Origin: Gallionella sp.
Lineage (GTDB): Bacteria > Pseudomonadota > Gammaproteobacteria > Burkholderiales > Gallionellaceae
Direction of reading: 5' to 3'
Length of the DNA stretch: 64,000 nt
Assembly: GCA_028710565.1 (NCBI GenBank)
Contig: JAQTTV010000004.1
Coordinates: 85,739-149,738, forward strand
Numbering within the stretch: the first letter of the stretch is position 1; each line of letters begins with the position of its first letter. A program made the translations under genes and the position numbers. The notes below the pieces were generated by a model. That model saw only the letters and a list, made by a program, of their open reading frames with translations, searched no databases and was not told the origin of the DNA. Positions 32,356 to 41,221 of the stretch are shown here, one piece after another.

Positions 32356-33222
32356 TTATTCTGATGCATCCTTCATGTCCAACGCCAATTGATACAGCTC
32401 TTTGCGACTCTCGCCGCTGATCTGAGCGGTGAGTTGTACGGCTTGCTTGAGCGGCAATTCGGCTAATAAGACGGTCAGCATCTGACGAGATGCTAGGGAT
32501 AATCCTGTTTGTGGCAAGGCACCTGACACCAGCACCACGAATTCGCCACGCTGCTGGTTGGCATCAGATTGGAGCCACGCGCTGGCGGCATCTAGGCGGC
32601 AGGCATGTATCGTTTCAAATAATTTCGTCACTTCACGTGCCAACACAATTTGTCGATCGCCACCGAATACCGTGCATAAATCGGCAACACATTCAACGAT
32701 GCGGTGCGGGGCTTCATAAAACACCAGCGTGTAAGGATGCGCGATGAGCCCTTGTAATACGCTGCACCGCGCCGCCGATTTGTTGGGCAAAAATCCATAG
32801 AACAAGAAATGCGCATCGACCAAGCCTGACGCAGACAAAGCTGCCACCACGGCACTTGCACCAGGAATGGGAATCACGCGCAATCCTGCTGCGCGCACCG
32901 ATTGCACCAATAACGCCCCAGGGTCGCTGACGGCGGGTGTGCCTGCATCGCTCACAAACGCCACGCTTTGACCTGATTGCAATAACCCAATCAGTCTATC
33001 CGCCGCGCCGCGTTCGTTGTGTTGATGGACGGCAATCAGTTGCTTGGCGCGAATATGATGGTGAGCGAGCAGGTGTGCAGTATTGCGTGTGTCTTCCGCT
33101 GCCACGACATCGACCGTACTGAGAATGTCGATGGCGCGCAAAGTGATGTCGCGCATATTGCCTATGGGCGTGGCAACCACATACAGCGCGGCTTCTGGTT
33201 GAGTGGGCGATTCAGTTTGCAC
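32356..33222 (-). CDS. rsmI: 16S rRNA 2'-O-methyltransferase RsmI
   Basis: Methylates the ribose of C1402 of 16S rRNA. 288 residues of the tetrapyrrole-methylase superfamily: LYVVATPIGNMRDITLRAIDIL, VVAAEDTRNTAHLLAHH, AFVSDAGTPAVSDPGALLV (SAM binding) and FYGFLPNKSAAR. The length fits E. coli RsmI (286). It is divergent from the TPR/barrel gene at 33439. In many gammaproteobacteria it is beside lpoA; that is not the case here. Confidence 0.96.
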   Translation of the reverse strand: MQTESPTQPEAALYVVATPIGNMRDITLRAIDILSTVDVVAAEDTRNTAHLLAHHHIRAKQLIAVHQHNERGAADRLIGLLQSGQSVAFVSDAGTPAVSDPGALLVQSVRAAGLRVIPIPGASAVVAALSASGLVDAHFLFYGFLPNKSAARCSVLQGLIAHPYTLVFYEAPHRIVECVADLCTVFGGDRQIVLAREVTKLFETIHACRLDAASAWLQSDANQQRGEFVVLVSGALPQTGLSLASRQMLTVLLAELPLKQAVQLTAQISGESRKELYQLALDMKDASE

Positions 33223-33397
33223 AGGAATTCCTTGGTCGATTCATAGCCGCGCACTATACGTCAGCCCTTGGGGCAATGCTACTCACAAGCAGATGCTTGC
33301 ATAACGATGCACAGTACGCTACCACCCCTGACTATTATGACAAAACTGTAACACAATTACTGTTCAAGTGGTCTTTATGTTGTCACGATTAGCTTGT

Positions 33398-33403
33398 TAT
33401 AAT
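33398..33403 (+). promoter_or_regulatory. Predicted -10 element for the TPR-FecR-cyclase genes
   Basis: A perfect TATAAT at 33398-33403, 36 bp upstream of the ATG at 33439. A convincing -35 at the standard distance was not found, so an activator may be needed. The region also holds runs such as GTAACACAATTACTGTT upstream. Confidence 0.4.
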
Positions 33404-33438
33404 ACTTGCACCTACCTTAAGTCCTCCCTCGTCGCCCC

Positions 33439-34857
33439 ATGAAGACCTCTTTAACTAGCATGCTAATGCGCGGCATGGCATTGCCTGATACACCACGCAA
33501 ATGTCTTTTGGTATTGGCGATGTGCTTTTCTCCCTTCGTTCATGCTGAAGCGGTTTCACCTGATTTAGAGGCGGCGCGGCAGTTGTTGGCGGCGGGGCAG
33601 GCAGCACAAGCGGCGGCGTTGCTCGAACCTCGCTTACTTCAGTTTGCAGGCGATCCAGAATATGACTATTTGCTGGGGCAGGCTTGGTATCAGATGGGAA
33701 AAACGGGGGAAGCCTTATTTGCCTTTGAACGGGTGCTGATTGCCGACCCTGACAATATCGAGGTGCGCTTAAAAGCGGCGCGAATAGGCACGGAGCGCGG
33801 CAATGCCGCCGCTGCGCAAGCGTTGTTAGCCCCCCTTGCTACCGCCAAACTCAATCCCATCCAGCAACAAGAAGCCGAACAAATTCGCGCACTCCTGGCG
33901 GCGGATACAGGTGCGCGTCCCGCATCGGTAAGTGGCTATCTTGCGGCGGGGGCAGGTTGGGATGATAACGTGACGGGGGGGCCGAATCTGGCCTCTGTCA
34001 TGGTTCCTGTAACAATTATGGTACCTGGTGCAAGAGGCACACCCCCCGCACCAAAATTAGTCATGCAACCCTTATCATTAGGCACGTCAACTAAAGGGGG
34101 CGATATGCTAGGTACGCTAGACGCAGGGCTATCGGTGCGAAAAGCGTGGAATGGCAGCACGTGGTTGACGGGGGATGCCAGCCTCCATCAAGGCATCAAT
34201 CATTATCGCAAGGATGTCGCAGAAGGAGCTGCTAACTTAAATTTAGGCGTGATTAAGCGCGCAGGCTCGGAGTTCATCGGCGCGACATGGTTGATGCAAA
34301 ATTACATGGTCAGCAATGCGACCTATCGTAAATCTCAGGGATTTCGGCTCAACTGGCTACATCCTGTCAATGACCATGCCAATATGGGAAGCTATATCCA
34401 ACGGCTGACATTTGAATATCCGACCGCCACCACGAGCAATGCGGTGCGCAATTTGTTTGGCGTAAATTATCAATCCACGATGGATACCACACAGATGCTC
34501 TATGGCATGTATACGGGGCGAGAAAGCGCGCAAGACCTGACTAAAGCGTCTTTGAATTTTGCCATTGTGGGGTTCAATGTGGGCGGTCAATGGGTGATGC
34601 GTTCTGATGTCTCATTTTCTGCGGGGCTGGTATACGAGCAACATCGCCATGGTGCAAGTGATGCGACGTTTGGTGTTTTTCGTCGCGATGCGCAATATGC
34701 AGCAGGCATCGCCCTTGATTATCGTCTCGCCCCACGCTGGCATCTGCTCCCCCGCTATACCTACTCGCATAATGTCTCTAATATCGCTTTGTACGACTAC
34801 ATCCGCAACACCTACACACTTCAACTTAAATGGGATTTTGACAATGAAAACGAATAA
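33439..34857 (+). CDS. Outer-membrane TPR-barrel protein, SLAM-like
   Basis: 472 residues. A long N-terminus with a hydrophobic core (CLLVLAMCFSPFVHAEA) is a signal peptide cut near residue 38. TPR-like helices follow (ARQLLAAGQAAQAAALLEP; YDYLLGQAWYQMGKTGEALFAFERVLIADPDNIEV). After residue 165 the sequence turns into amphipathic beta strands (GYLAAGAGWDDNVTGGPN ... YTLQLKWDF) ending in an aromatic residue two before the charged tail, as in surface lipoprotein assembly modifier (SLAM-like, DUF560) barrels. Its last 14 bp overlap the FecR gene. The job within the FecR-cyclase set is not known; a surface anchor or sensor is a guess. Confidence 0.75.
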   Translation: MKTSLTSMLMRGMALPDTPRKCLLVLAMCFSPFVHAEAVSPDLEAARQLLAAGQAAQAAALLEPRLLQFAGDPEYDYLLGQAWYQMGKTGEALFAFERVLIADPDNIEVRLKAARIGTERGNAAAAQALLAPLATAKLNPIQQQEAEQIRALLAADTGARPASVSGYLAAGAGWDDNVTGGPNLASVMVPVTIMVPGARGTPPAPKLVMQPLSLGTSTKGGDMLGTLDAGLSVRKAWNGSTWLTGDASLHQGINHYRKDVAEGAANLNLGVIKRAGSEFIGATWLMQNYMVSNATYRKSQGFRLNWLHPVNDHANMGSYIQRLTFEYPTATTSNAVRNLFGVNYQSTMDTTQMLYGMYTGRESAQDLTKASLNFAIVGFNVGGQWVMRSDVSFSAGLVYEQHRHGASDATFGVFRRDAQYAAGIALDYRLAPRWHLLPRYTYSHNVSNIALYDYIRNTYTLQLKWDFDNENE

Positions 34858-35632
34858 CACGTACTTAAACGGTTGGCAATGGGTTCGTCACGCACTCGGT
34901 GCGATGTTGCTTTGCCTCACGTTTACATCGCCCGCTCACGCCGCCGAAGTGGCAGCGACGATTTTGGCGGTATCGGGCAAGGTTGAAATTTTGCATGGCA
35001 CGGAAAAGCGCGTTCCTGTCAATCACGCTGAACTCTTCAGCGGCGATACCCTCATCACAGGTGACGGACAGTTACAGTTGCGTTTTGCTGATGGCACATT
35101 GCTGACGTTGTACCGTGACACGAAGTTCGCCATTGACGATTATCATTACGAAAAAGGCAAGGGCGACCGTGCCCAGTTCAGCTTGCTCAATGGCGTGATG
35201 CACACGCTCACGGGGCAAATCGACAAGCATAATTATTTGCTCAAAACTCGCCTCGCTAACTTAGGGGTGCGCGGCACGGAATACTCGGTACAACTCGACA
35301 ATATCTTGCAAGTCAGCGTGGATCAAGGCATGGTGGAAATTGGCAATGCAGGTGGTATGGTTCAAGTCGGCGCGGGGAACAGTGCGACGGTGACGGCGGT
35401 GAATGCGATTCCAAAACCCTCAATGGGGGGGCGTATTGACTTGGGCAAACATGGTGGTGGACATGCGGGACATGGCGCACCTAGTGGCGCGGCACCAGGC
35501 GGAATGGGCGCACCTCCACCAGGCGGTATGGGTGGCGCAGGGGGCGGCATGGGCGGGGCAGGTGGTGCAGGGGGTGGCATGGGTGGCGCAGGCACACCGC
35601 CTCCCCCCCCACCTGCGGCAAGAAAGTTCTAA
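34844..35632 (+). CDS. FecR-domain exported protein with Gly/Met-rich tail
   Basis: 262 residues from the ATG at 34844, which overlaps the preceding gene by 14 bp; a longer frame from 34607 is only a shadow. The signal peptide is QWVRHALGAMLLCLTFTSPAHAAE, cut before AAE. The FecR/FecR-like domain spans about residues 38-185: VSGKVEILHGTEKRVPVNHAELFSGDTLITGDGQLQLRFADGTLLTLYRDTKFAID, then LANLGVRGTEYSV. The tail is a low-complexity GGMGGAGG/PPPP repeat. Unlike canonical FecR it has no membrane anti-sigma helix, so it is a periplasmic FecR-like domain. It is followed by a CHASE2 cyclase gene after 173 bp. Confidence 0.85.
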   Translation: MKTNNTYLNGWQWVRHALGAMLLCLTFTSPAHAAEVAATILAVSGKVEILHGTEKRVPVNHAELFSGDTLITGDGQLQLRFADGTLLTLYRDTKFAIDDYHYEKGKGDRAQFSLLNGVMHTLTGQIDKHNYLLKTRLANLGVRGTEYSVQLDNILQVSVDQGMVEIGNAGGMVQVGAGNSATVTAVNAIPKPSMGGRIDLGKHGGGHAGHGAPSGAAPGGMGAPPPGGMGGAGGGMGGAGGAGGGMGGAGTPPPPPPAARKF

Positions 35633-35686
35633 GCATCTTGACCAATAGACTGGCTGGCGATGCAACAGGTCTATCCTCAAGTCATT

Positions 35687-35710
35687 CCCTCTCCCGCAAG
35701 CGGGAGAGGG
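35687..35710. repeat. CCCTCTCCCGC hairpin
   Basis: CCCTCTCCCGC-AA-GCGGGAGAGGG: a perfect 11-bp stem with a 2-nt loop, a short form of the family at 2109 and 17454. It lies between the FecR gene and the cyclase gene, where it would fold in their common transcript. Confidence 0.8.
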
Positions 35711-35805
35711 TGAGGGGCGTTGCGTACTAAATACGATGATGACAACTCAAACTCTCTCATCCCCAACCCTTCTCCCTTCCCTCTTATCCCTTCTCCTGCT
35801 CACTT

Positions 35806-37980
35806 ATGCCTAACCTCCTACGGACGCGCTTTTCACGTCTTACGCCTTTTCTATTACGCGTGTTGTTGCCCGCACTGTTTATCGGCATCGCGTTATGGAT
35901 ACAAATCAGCGACCCCGCTTTTCGGGCGCGTATTCGCGTCAACGCGTTTGACCAATTGCAAACCATTGCGCCTCGCGTTTATGACAAAACCTTGCCTGTG
36001 CGGGTGATTGCCATCGACGATGAAAGTCTGGGCAAATTAGGGCAATGGCCGTGGTCACGCACGGTATTAGCTCAGATGATCGACCAGCTCACCGCCATGG
36101 GCGCGGCGGTTGTCGCATTGGATTTGATTTTCCCCGAAGCTGATCGCACCTCACCTGAACAACTTGCCGTCAACTTTGCCGATCAGCCCGCTTTGCAAGC
36201 GCAATTGCAACACATGCCCGCACATGACCGCGTGTTGGCAAACAGCTTTGCGCATAGCACGGTCGCACTGGGTTTTCCGATTGAAACGGTCGCGAAAAGT
36301 CCAGCTCTCCCGCCTGAAAAAGCCCGCTTCCTTAGCTTTGGCGGCGATCATCGTGAATGGCTACCCCATTATGACGGGGGGTTGGCCAGCTTACCTATCT
36401 TGACTGACGCGGCGAAAGGCAGTGGTTCGATTTCACTTGCACTGAGTAGCGACGGCGTATTGAGGGCGATTCCATTGCTTTATCAAGTTAAAGACCGACT
36501 TTACCCTGGCTTGGGATTAGAGGCTTTACGTTTATTTGCAGGAAAAGAGAATTTATCCATCCACGTCACGGCGAAAAACGCGTTTGCCAAGACCCCTGGT
36601 ATCGTCGGCGTAGATTTAGGCAATGATGTTTTTGTACCGACCATGGAAGATGGTCGTGCTTGGCTGCACTTTCGTCCTTTAGCTCCCGAGCGTTATATTT
36701 CAGCTTCAACCTTGCTGTCGGGTCAGGTAAATCCCAATCAAATCAAAGATCACATTGTATTTATCGGCGCGACCTCCAAAGGCTTAGGGGATACGGCGTT
36801 CAGCCCCTTAGGTGAATTGATTCCAGGCGTGGAAGGGCACGTGCAATTGGTTGAACAAGTTTTGGCTGGCCACAGTCTATTGCGTCCCGCGTGGGAAAAA
36901 GAATGGTTGGGCACGACTTTATTACTGGGCGCGTTACTGCTGGGCTGGATGTTGGCCCGTTTCCGCCCCATTTGGTCGGTATTGGTGACGAGCGTGCTGG
37001 TGGCGGGACTGTTTGCATTTTCCATTTGGTTGTTCACTCAACAGCACTTATTGCTTGACCCCTTCTATCCCGCGTTGGCAATGATTGGGCTTTTTCTCAC
37101 CCTCGTCTTGCCACGCTATCTGCAAACCGAAAGCGAGCAACGCTGGATACGCAACGCTTTTTCACGCTATGTGTCGCCCAATCGCGTTAAGTTTTTGCAA
37201 GACAACCCGCAGCAATTGGAACTCAATACCGCTTATCGCGAATGTTCATTTGTGATGAGCGACTTGGCTGGCTTTACCTCCTTGATGGAAAAATATCCGC
37301 CCGAACAACTCTCTGAATTGATTAACGAATATCTAGAAGGCATGATCCAAATTGTCTTCCAACACGACGGTACGCTGGATCGTATTGTGGGCGATGCCGT
37401 GGCAGTGATGTTCTCTGCCCCATTGACACAAGTCGACCATGCCGCGCGCGCGTTGTCCTGCGCCTTGGCAATGGATCGCTTTGGTCAGGAATGCAGCAGC
37501 CGTCAACAAGCACTCGGCATTCCCTTTGGTAAAACTCGCGTGGGCGTGAATACAGGGCAGGTGCTGGTGGGGAATTTTGGCGGCAAAACCATGCTGGATT
37601 ATCGTGCCTTGGGCGATCCGATTAACACCGCTGCCCGCTTGGAAAGCATCAACAAACAACTGGGCACACGTGTGTGTGTCAGTGGTGCAACGGTCGCGCA
37701 GTGTCCGCATTTTATCGGGCGACCTGCGGGCAACTTAGTCCTTAAAGGCAAAAGCGAAGCTATCGCCACCTTTGAGCCTTTAACCGCCGAACAAGCAGCC
37801 CTTCCGCATATCATCGACTACCTCGCGGCTTACGCCCTGATGGATGCCCGCGCGCCTGAAGCTGCCGCCGTTTTCCAACAATTGACGCGGCAATATCCCG
37901 ATGACCCCCTTGCCGCCTACCACGCGAAACGTTTAGCGGCGGGAGAAGTGGGAAGTACGGTGGTGATGAAAGACAAGTGA
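35806..37980 (+). CDS. CHASE2-domain class III adenylate/guanylate cyclase
   Basis: 724 residues. One N-terminal membrane helix (FLLRVLLPALFIGIALWIQ), a periplasmic CHASE2 domain (about 45-355, VRVIAIDDESLGKLGQWPWSR, VVALDLIFPEADRTS, IVFIGATSKGLGDTAFSPLGELIPGVEGHVQLVEQVL), then three helices (LLLGALLLGWMLA; VLVTSVLVAGLFAFSIWLF; ALAMIGLFLTLVL) and the cytoplasmic cyclase domain. Metal Asp residues are in MSDLAGFTSLM and IVGDAVAVMF; the transition-state Asn-Arg pair is in GDPINTAARLE. At the purine-selecting Lys site the sequence reads LDRIVGD, Arg in place of Lys. It probably senses a periplasmic signal through the FecR and barrel proteins encoded upstream. Confidence 0.92.
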   Translation: MPNLLRTRFSRLTPFLLRVLLPALFIGIALWIQISDPAFRARIRVNAFDQLQTIAPRVYDKTLPVRVIAIDDESLGKLGQWPWSRTVLAQMIDQLTAMGAAVVALDLIFPEADRTSPEQLAVNFADQPALQAQLQHMPAHDRVLANSFAHSTVALGFPIETVAKSPALPPEKARFLSFGGDHREWLPHYDGGLASLPILTDAAKGSGSISLALSSDGVLRAIPLLYQVKDRLYPGLGLEALRLFAGKENLSIHVTAKNAFAKTPGIVGVDLGNDVFVPTMEDGRAWLHFRPLAPERYISASTLLSGQVNPNQIKDHIVFIGATSKGLGDTAFSPLGELIPGVEGHVQLVEQVLAGHSLLRPAWEKEWLGTTLLLGALLLGWMLARFRPIWSVLVTSVLVAGLFAFSIWLFTQQHLLLDPFYPALAMIGLFLTLVLPRYLQTESEQRWIRNAFSRYVSPNRVKFLQDNPQQLELNTAYRECSFVMSDLAGFTSLMEKYPPEQLSELINEYLEGMIQIVFQHDGTLDRIVGDAVAVMFSAPLTQVDHAARALSCALAMDRFGQECSSRQQALGIPFGKTRVGVNTGQVLVGNFGGKTMLDYRALGDPINTAARLESINKQLGTRVCVSGATVAQCPHFIGRPAGNLVLKGKSEAIATFEPLTAEQAALPHIIDYLAAYALMDARAPEAAAVFQQLTRQYPDDPLAAYHAKRLAAGEVGSTVVMKDK

Positions 37981-38030
37981 ACTCGGCGCGAATCTGGTCA
38001 CAAAATGCCATGCCTGAAAGGTGAAAACGC

Positions 38031-38036
38031 TATAAT
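38031..38036 (+). promoter_or_regulatory. Predicted -10 element for queF
   Basis: TATAAT at 38031-38036, 34 bp upstream of the queF ATG. No strong -35 was seen. It lies in the 89-bp gap after the cyclase gene, so queF is likely to start a new transcript. Confidence 0.4.
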
Positions 38037-38069
38037 GCGCGCCTATTCAATGTCACTCTCATTTGCACC

Positions 38070-38489
38070 ATGACCACTCAGCCTAACAAAGCTTTAGAAA
38101 CCTTTCCTAATCCTAACCTTGTCCGTGATTACCATATTCACATGGAAATCCCTGAATTCACCTGCTTATGCCCCAAGACAGGACAACCTGATTTTGCGAC
38201 CTTGATTTTGGATTACATCGCCGATCAGCAATGTGTGGAGTTGAAAAGTTTGAAGCTGTATATGTGGTCATTCCGCGAAGAAGGGCATTTCCACGAAGAT
38301 GTGACCAATCGCATTTTGGATGATTTGGTGGCGGCGACGCAGCCACGCTTTATGCGCCTCACCGCAAAATTTTACGTGCGCGGCGGGATTTTCACCAATG
38401 TGGTCGCAGAACATCGTCAAGCGGGCTGGCAGCCTGCGCCGTTTGTGGAATTGAGTCAGTTCTCAGGTTCATCCAATACACGCGGTTAA
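38070..38489 (+). CDS. queF: NADPH-dependent 7-cyano-7-deazaguanine reductase (preQ1 synthase)
   Basis: Reduces preQ0 to preQ1 in queuosine synthesis. The 139-residue product is the short monofunctional (unimodular, YkvM) type, not the 280-residue E. coli type. The catalytic Cys lies in [19 protein letters not shown] (about residues 31-34), and the signature [21 protein letters not shown] carries the NADPH/substrate-binding ESK-like motif. The start ATG at 38070 is the first in frame. It lies upstream of hisC with a 140-bp gap, probably a separate unit. Confidence 0.94.
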   Translation: MTTQPNKALETFPNPNLVRDYHIHMEIPEFTCLCPKTGQPDFATLILDYIADQQCVELKSLKLYMWSFREEGHFHEDVTNRILDDLVAATQPRFMRLTAKFYVRGGIFTNVVAEHRQAGWQPAPFVELSQFSGSSNTRG

Positions 38490-38629
38490 ACCGACCCGCT
38501 GATTGTACGCTCGCCCTCAAATGGGCGAGGAATGATGATAATTTTACCAATTTGCCACTATTCCCGCACCTGTCCTGTGGTAAGCTGCGCACTGATTTTC
38601 CCTTAATCACTTTTTCAGCGTTGTCTTTC

Positions 38630-39715
38630 ATGTCATCTGTTTCTGCTGCTGCCTTGGTGAATCGCCTGATTCGTCCAGAAATTCTTGCTTTGCACGCTTA
38701 TCACGTTCCTGTTAGTGACGGCTTTATTAAGCTGGATGCGATGGAAAATCCCTATCTCGTTCCACAGACTTTACGTGATGAAATCGCCGCTTTGGTGGCG
38801 AACGCGCCTGTTAATCGCTATCCCGATCCAAATCCCGTTGCTTTAAAGCAACAAATTCGCGACTTACTCAACTTGCCTGAGGGCATGGATGTCTTGCTGG
38901 GCAATGGCTCAGATGAAATTATTCAATTGTTGGCGATGGCAGTAAATCAACCCAATGCCACTTTGTTGAGTGTCGAGCCATCGTTTGTCATGTACAAAAT
39001 GATCGCCACGTTTATCGGGATGCGTTATGTCGGCGTGCCTTTGGCGGCAGACTTTTCGCTGGACTTGCCTGCGATGTTGGCAGCGATAGCACGCGAACAA
39101 CCCGCGTTGATTTTCTTAGCCTATCCCAACAATCCCACGGGCAATTTATTTTCCGCCGCCGACATTGAGCAAATTTTGCGCACGGCAACGGGCTTGGTCG
39201 TGGTCGATGAAGCCTATTACGCCTTTGCCGACGACAGTTTTGTACCGCGCTTGTCGGAATTCCCGAATTTATTGGTGATGCGCACGTTTTCCAAACTGGG
39301 CATGGCTGGGCTGCGCTTAGGATTTTTGGTGGGCAGCACGACATGGTTGAACGAATTGGACAAGCTGCGTTTACCCTACAATGTCGGCGTACTACCGCAA
39401 CTCGTTGCCTCAAAGTTGCTGGATCACCACGACGTGCTGTTGCAACAAGCCGCGCAACTGAAACAAGATCGTAGCGCGTTGTTGGCGCAATTGGCCGCGC
39501 TATCGGGCGTGCAAGTTTTTCCCAGCCAAGCCAACTTTTTGTTGTTCCGCGTGAAAAACGCCACCGCCGTGTTTAACGCGTTAAAAGCACGCAACATTTT
39601 GATTAAAAACCTCAATGGCGGACATCCTGCATTGAGCAACTGCTTGCGTGTGACGATAGGCACGCCCGCAGAAAATGCGCAGTTTTTGACTGCATTGGAA
39701 GAGATTTGTCGTTAG
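38630..39715 (+). CDS. hisC: Histidinol-phosphate aminotransferase
   Basis: 361-residue PLP enzyme (fold type I) making histidinol phosphate. [16 protein letters not shown] is the cofactor-phosphate region, [22 protein letters not shown] the conserved NPTG segment, [12 protein letters not shown] the Asp that pairs with PLP nitrogen, and [18 protein letters not shown] the Schiff-base Lys. The start is placed at the ATG at 38630, which matches family N-termini; the frame extends upstream to 38552 without similarity. The stop codon (39713-39715) lies within a TTAGTCGCTAG repeat. First gene of the his cluster. Confidence 0.95.
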   Translation: MSSVSAAALVNRLIRPEILALHAYHVPVSDGFIKLDAMENPYLVPQTLRDEIAALVANAPVNRYPDPNPVALKQQIRDLLNLPEGMDVLLGNGSDEIIQLLAMAVNQPNATLLSVEPSFVMYKMIATFIGMRYVGVPLAADFSLDLPAMLAAIAREQPALIFLAYPNNPTGNLFSAADIEQILRTATGLVVVDEAYYAFADDSFVPRLSEFPNLLVMRTFSKLGMAGLRLGFLVGSTTWLNELDKLRLPYNVGVLPQLVASKLLDHHDVLLQQAAQLKQDRSALLAQLAALSGVQVFPSQANFLLFRVKNATAVFNALKARNILIKNLNGGHPALSNCLRVTIGTPAENAQFLTALEEICR

Positions 39716-39840
39716 TCGCTAGTTTCTAGCCGTTAGTTGGCACAGTGGATGCGCTACGCTTAAATCCCCCAACTAATGCTAACAACTAGCAGCTAACGGC
39801 TAACCACCCACTAGAGACTAACGACTAGCAACTAACAGCT
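39711..39840. repeat. TTAGTCG/CTAGTTG-type inverted repeat, copy 2
   Basis: Left arm GTTAGTCGCTAGTTTCTAGC begins in the hisC stop codon; right arms CTAACGGCTAACC and ACTAACGACTAGCAACTAAC precede hisB. The units TTAGTCG/CTAGTTG match the repeat at 4343-4478. The hisC-hisB junction is thus occupied entirely by this element, which may separate hisC expression from hisB. Confidence 0.75.
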
Positions 39841-39850
39841 AATAAACACT

Positions 39851-40438
39851 ATGCGTATCGCAACGATTTCCCGTAATACCTTAGAAACCCAAATCACGGT
39901 TTCTTTAAATCTGGATGGCACAGGCGCGGCAAAATTTGCCACGGGCTTGCCTTTTCTTGACCACATGTTGGATCAAATCGCTCGGCATGGACTGATTGAT
40001 TTGGACATTGTGGCACACGGCGATTTACATATCGACGCGCACCACACCGTGGAAGACCTCGGCATCACCTTAGGGCAGGCTTTTCAAAAAGCGGTCGGCG
40101 ATAAAAAAGGCATCACGCGCTATGGTCACGCTTATGTTCCATTGGACGAAGCCTTGTCGCGGGTGGTGATTGACCTGTCGGGTCGCCCTGGGTTGGTGTT
40201 TAACTGCGACTTTACGCGTGGTCAAATCGGCGCGTTCGATGTGGATTTGTTCCACGAATTTTTCCAAGGTTTTGTCAATCACGCGCTGGTCAGTTTGCAC
40301 ATCGACAACTTAGCGGGCAAAAATGCCCATCACCAAGCCGAAACGATTTTCAAAGCCTTCGGGCGCGCCTTGCGCATGGCGTTAGAAGCCGATCCGCGCA
40401 TGAGCGGCATGATGCCATCCACCAAAGGAACGCTGTGA
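39851..40438 (+). CDS. hisB: Imidazoleglycerol-phosphate dehydratase
   Basis: 195-residue monofunctional IGPD (no histidinol-phosphatase domain, unlike E. coli HisB). The Mn-binding motifs [15 protein letters not shown] and [16 protein letters not shown], and in the second half [18 protein letters not shown] and [18 protein letters not shown], are complete. SMR-type ends (MPSTKG) are as expected. Its stop overlaps the hisH start (TGATG). Confidence 0.97.
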   Translation: MRIATISRNTLETQITVSLNLDGTGAAKFATGLPFLDHMLDQIARHGLIDLDIVAHGDLHIDAHHTVEDLGITLGQAFQKAVGDKKGITRYGHAYVPLDEALSRVVIDLSGRPGLVFNCDFTRGQIGAFDVDLFHEFFQGFVNHALVSLHIDNLAGKNAHHQAETIFKAFGRALRMALEADPRMSGMMPSTKGTL

Positions 40439-41067
40439 TGATTGCGATTATTGATTACGGCATGGGCAATTTGCGCTCGGTAGAACAAGCCATGCGCCAT
40501 GTCGCGCCCGATGTGGAAGTGGTCGTCACCGATGATGCGACCGTCATCGCCCAAGCCGAGCGCGTGGTTTTCCCTGGCCAAGGCGCGATGCCCGATTGTA
40601 TGCGCGAACTCACCGCACGCGGCTTACGCGACGCGGTGATTGACGCAGCGCATACCAAACCTTTTTTGGGGATTTGTATCGGGCTGCAAATGTTGTTTGA
40701 ACACAGCGCGGAAGGTGATGTGGCGGGTTTGGGTTTATTTAAAGGCGAAGTGTTGCGCTTCCCGCATCCGTTGATGGACGCGCAAGGCAACAAACTCAAA
40801 GTCCCGCATATGGGATGGAATCAGGTGCATCAAACGCGTGCCCATCCTTTGTGGGACGGTATCGCCCAAGATGCCCGTTTTTATTACGTTCACAGCTACT
40901 ACGTCGCGCCGCAAAATGCCGATTTAGTCCAAGCCACCAGCGACTACCCGCAGCCTTTTGTGTGTGCGGTGGCGCAAAATAATTTATTCGCGGTGCAGTT
41001 TCACCCTGAAAAAAGCCATGTAGCGGGGCTAAAGCTGCTACAAAACTTTGTACGATGGAATCCTTAA
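40438..41067 (+). CDS. hisH: Imidazole glycerol phosphate synthase, glutaminase subunit
   Basis: 209-residue class I glutamine amidotransferase that feeds ammonia to HisF. Begins [15 protein letters not shown]. The nucleophile Cys is in KPFLGICIGLQMLFEHS (about residue 79), and the His-Glu pair in FAVQFHPEKSHVAGL. The ATG at 40438 is coupled to the hisB stop; a GTG lies 3 bp earlier. The stop codon TAA is part of a TTAA target duplication of the MITE-like element that follows. Confidence 0.97.
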   Translation: MIAIIDYGMGNLRSVEQAMRHVAPDVEVVVTDDATVIAQAERVVFPGQGAMPDCMRELTARGLRDAVIDAAHTKPFLGICIGLQMLFEHSAEGDVAGLGLFKGEVLRFPHPLMDAQGNKLKVPHMGWNQVHQTRAHPLWDGIAQDARFYYVHSYYVAPQNADLVQATSDYPQPFVCAVAQNNLFAVQFHPEKSHVAGLKLLQNFVRWNP

Positions 41068-41201
41068 GGAAGCACCGAACAAGCCTTCCGTTCGTGGTGA
41101 GCTTGTCGAACCATGAACGGAATGTGATGTAAAACCAAACGATTAAAATCCGTTTGCCCTTCGACAAGCTCAGGGCGAACGGATTTTAATCAAAACCTCC
41201 T
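41068..41201. mobile_element. MITE-like element with IS5-type ends, copy 2, between hisH and hisA
   Basis: 134 bp flanked by TTAA (41064-41067 and 41202-41205), again a YTAR site. The left end GGAAGCACCGAACAAG resembles the IS5 end GGAAGTGCTGAACAA in this window; the right end reads AGGAGGTTTTGATTAAAATC inverted and is more diverged. The body holds inverted copies CCGTTCGTGGTGAGCTTGTC and GACAAGCTCAGGGCGAACGG, the same module as copy 1. It lies inside the his operon and would fold in its mRNA. Confidence 0.8.
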
Positions 41202-41221
41202 TTAATTTTTAACCTACTGCC

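Noticed and set aside
34607..34843. Upstream extension of the FecR-domain frame
   Set aside because: It overlaps the barrel gene by 250 bp and has no signal peptide; the ATG at 34844 starts a proper signal sequence.
35440..35620. Possible tandem repeat array or CRISPR-like pattern
   Set aside because: It is the low-complexity GGMGGAGG coding tail of the FecR-like protein, with no regular repeat-spacer structure.
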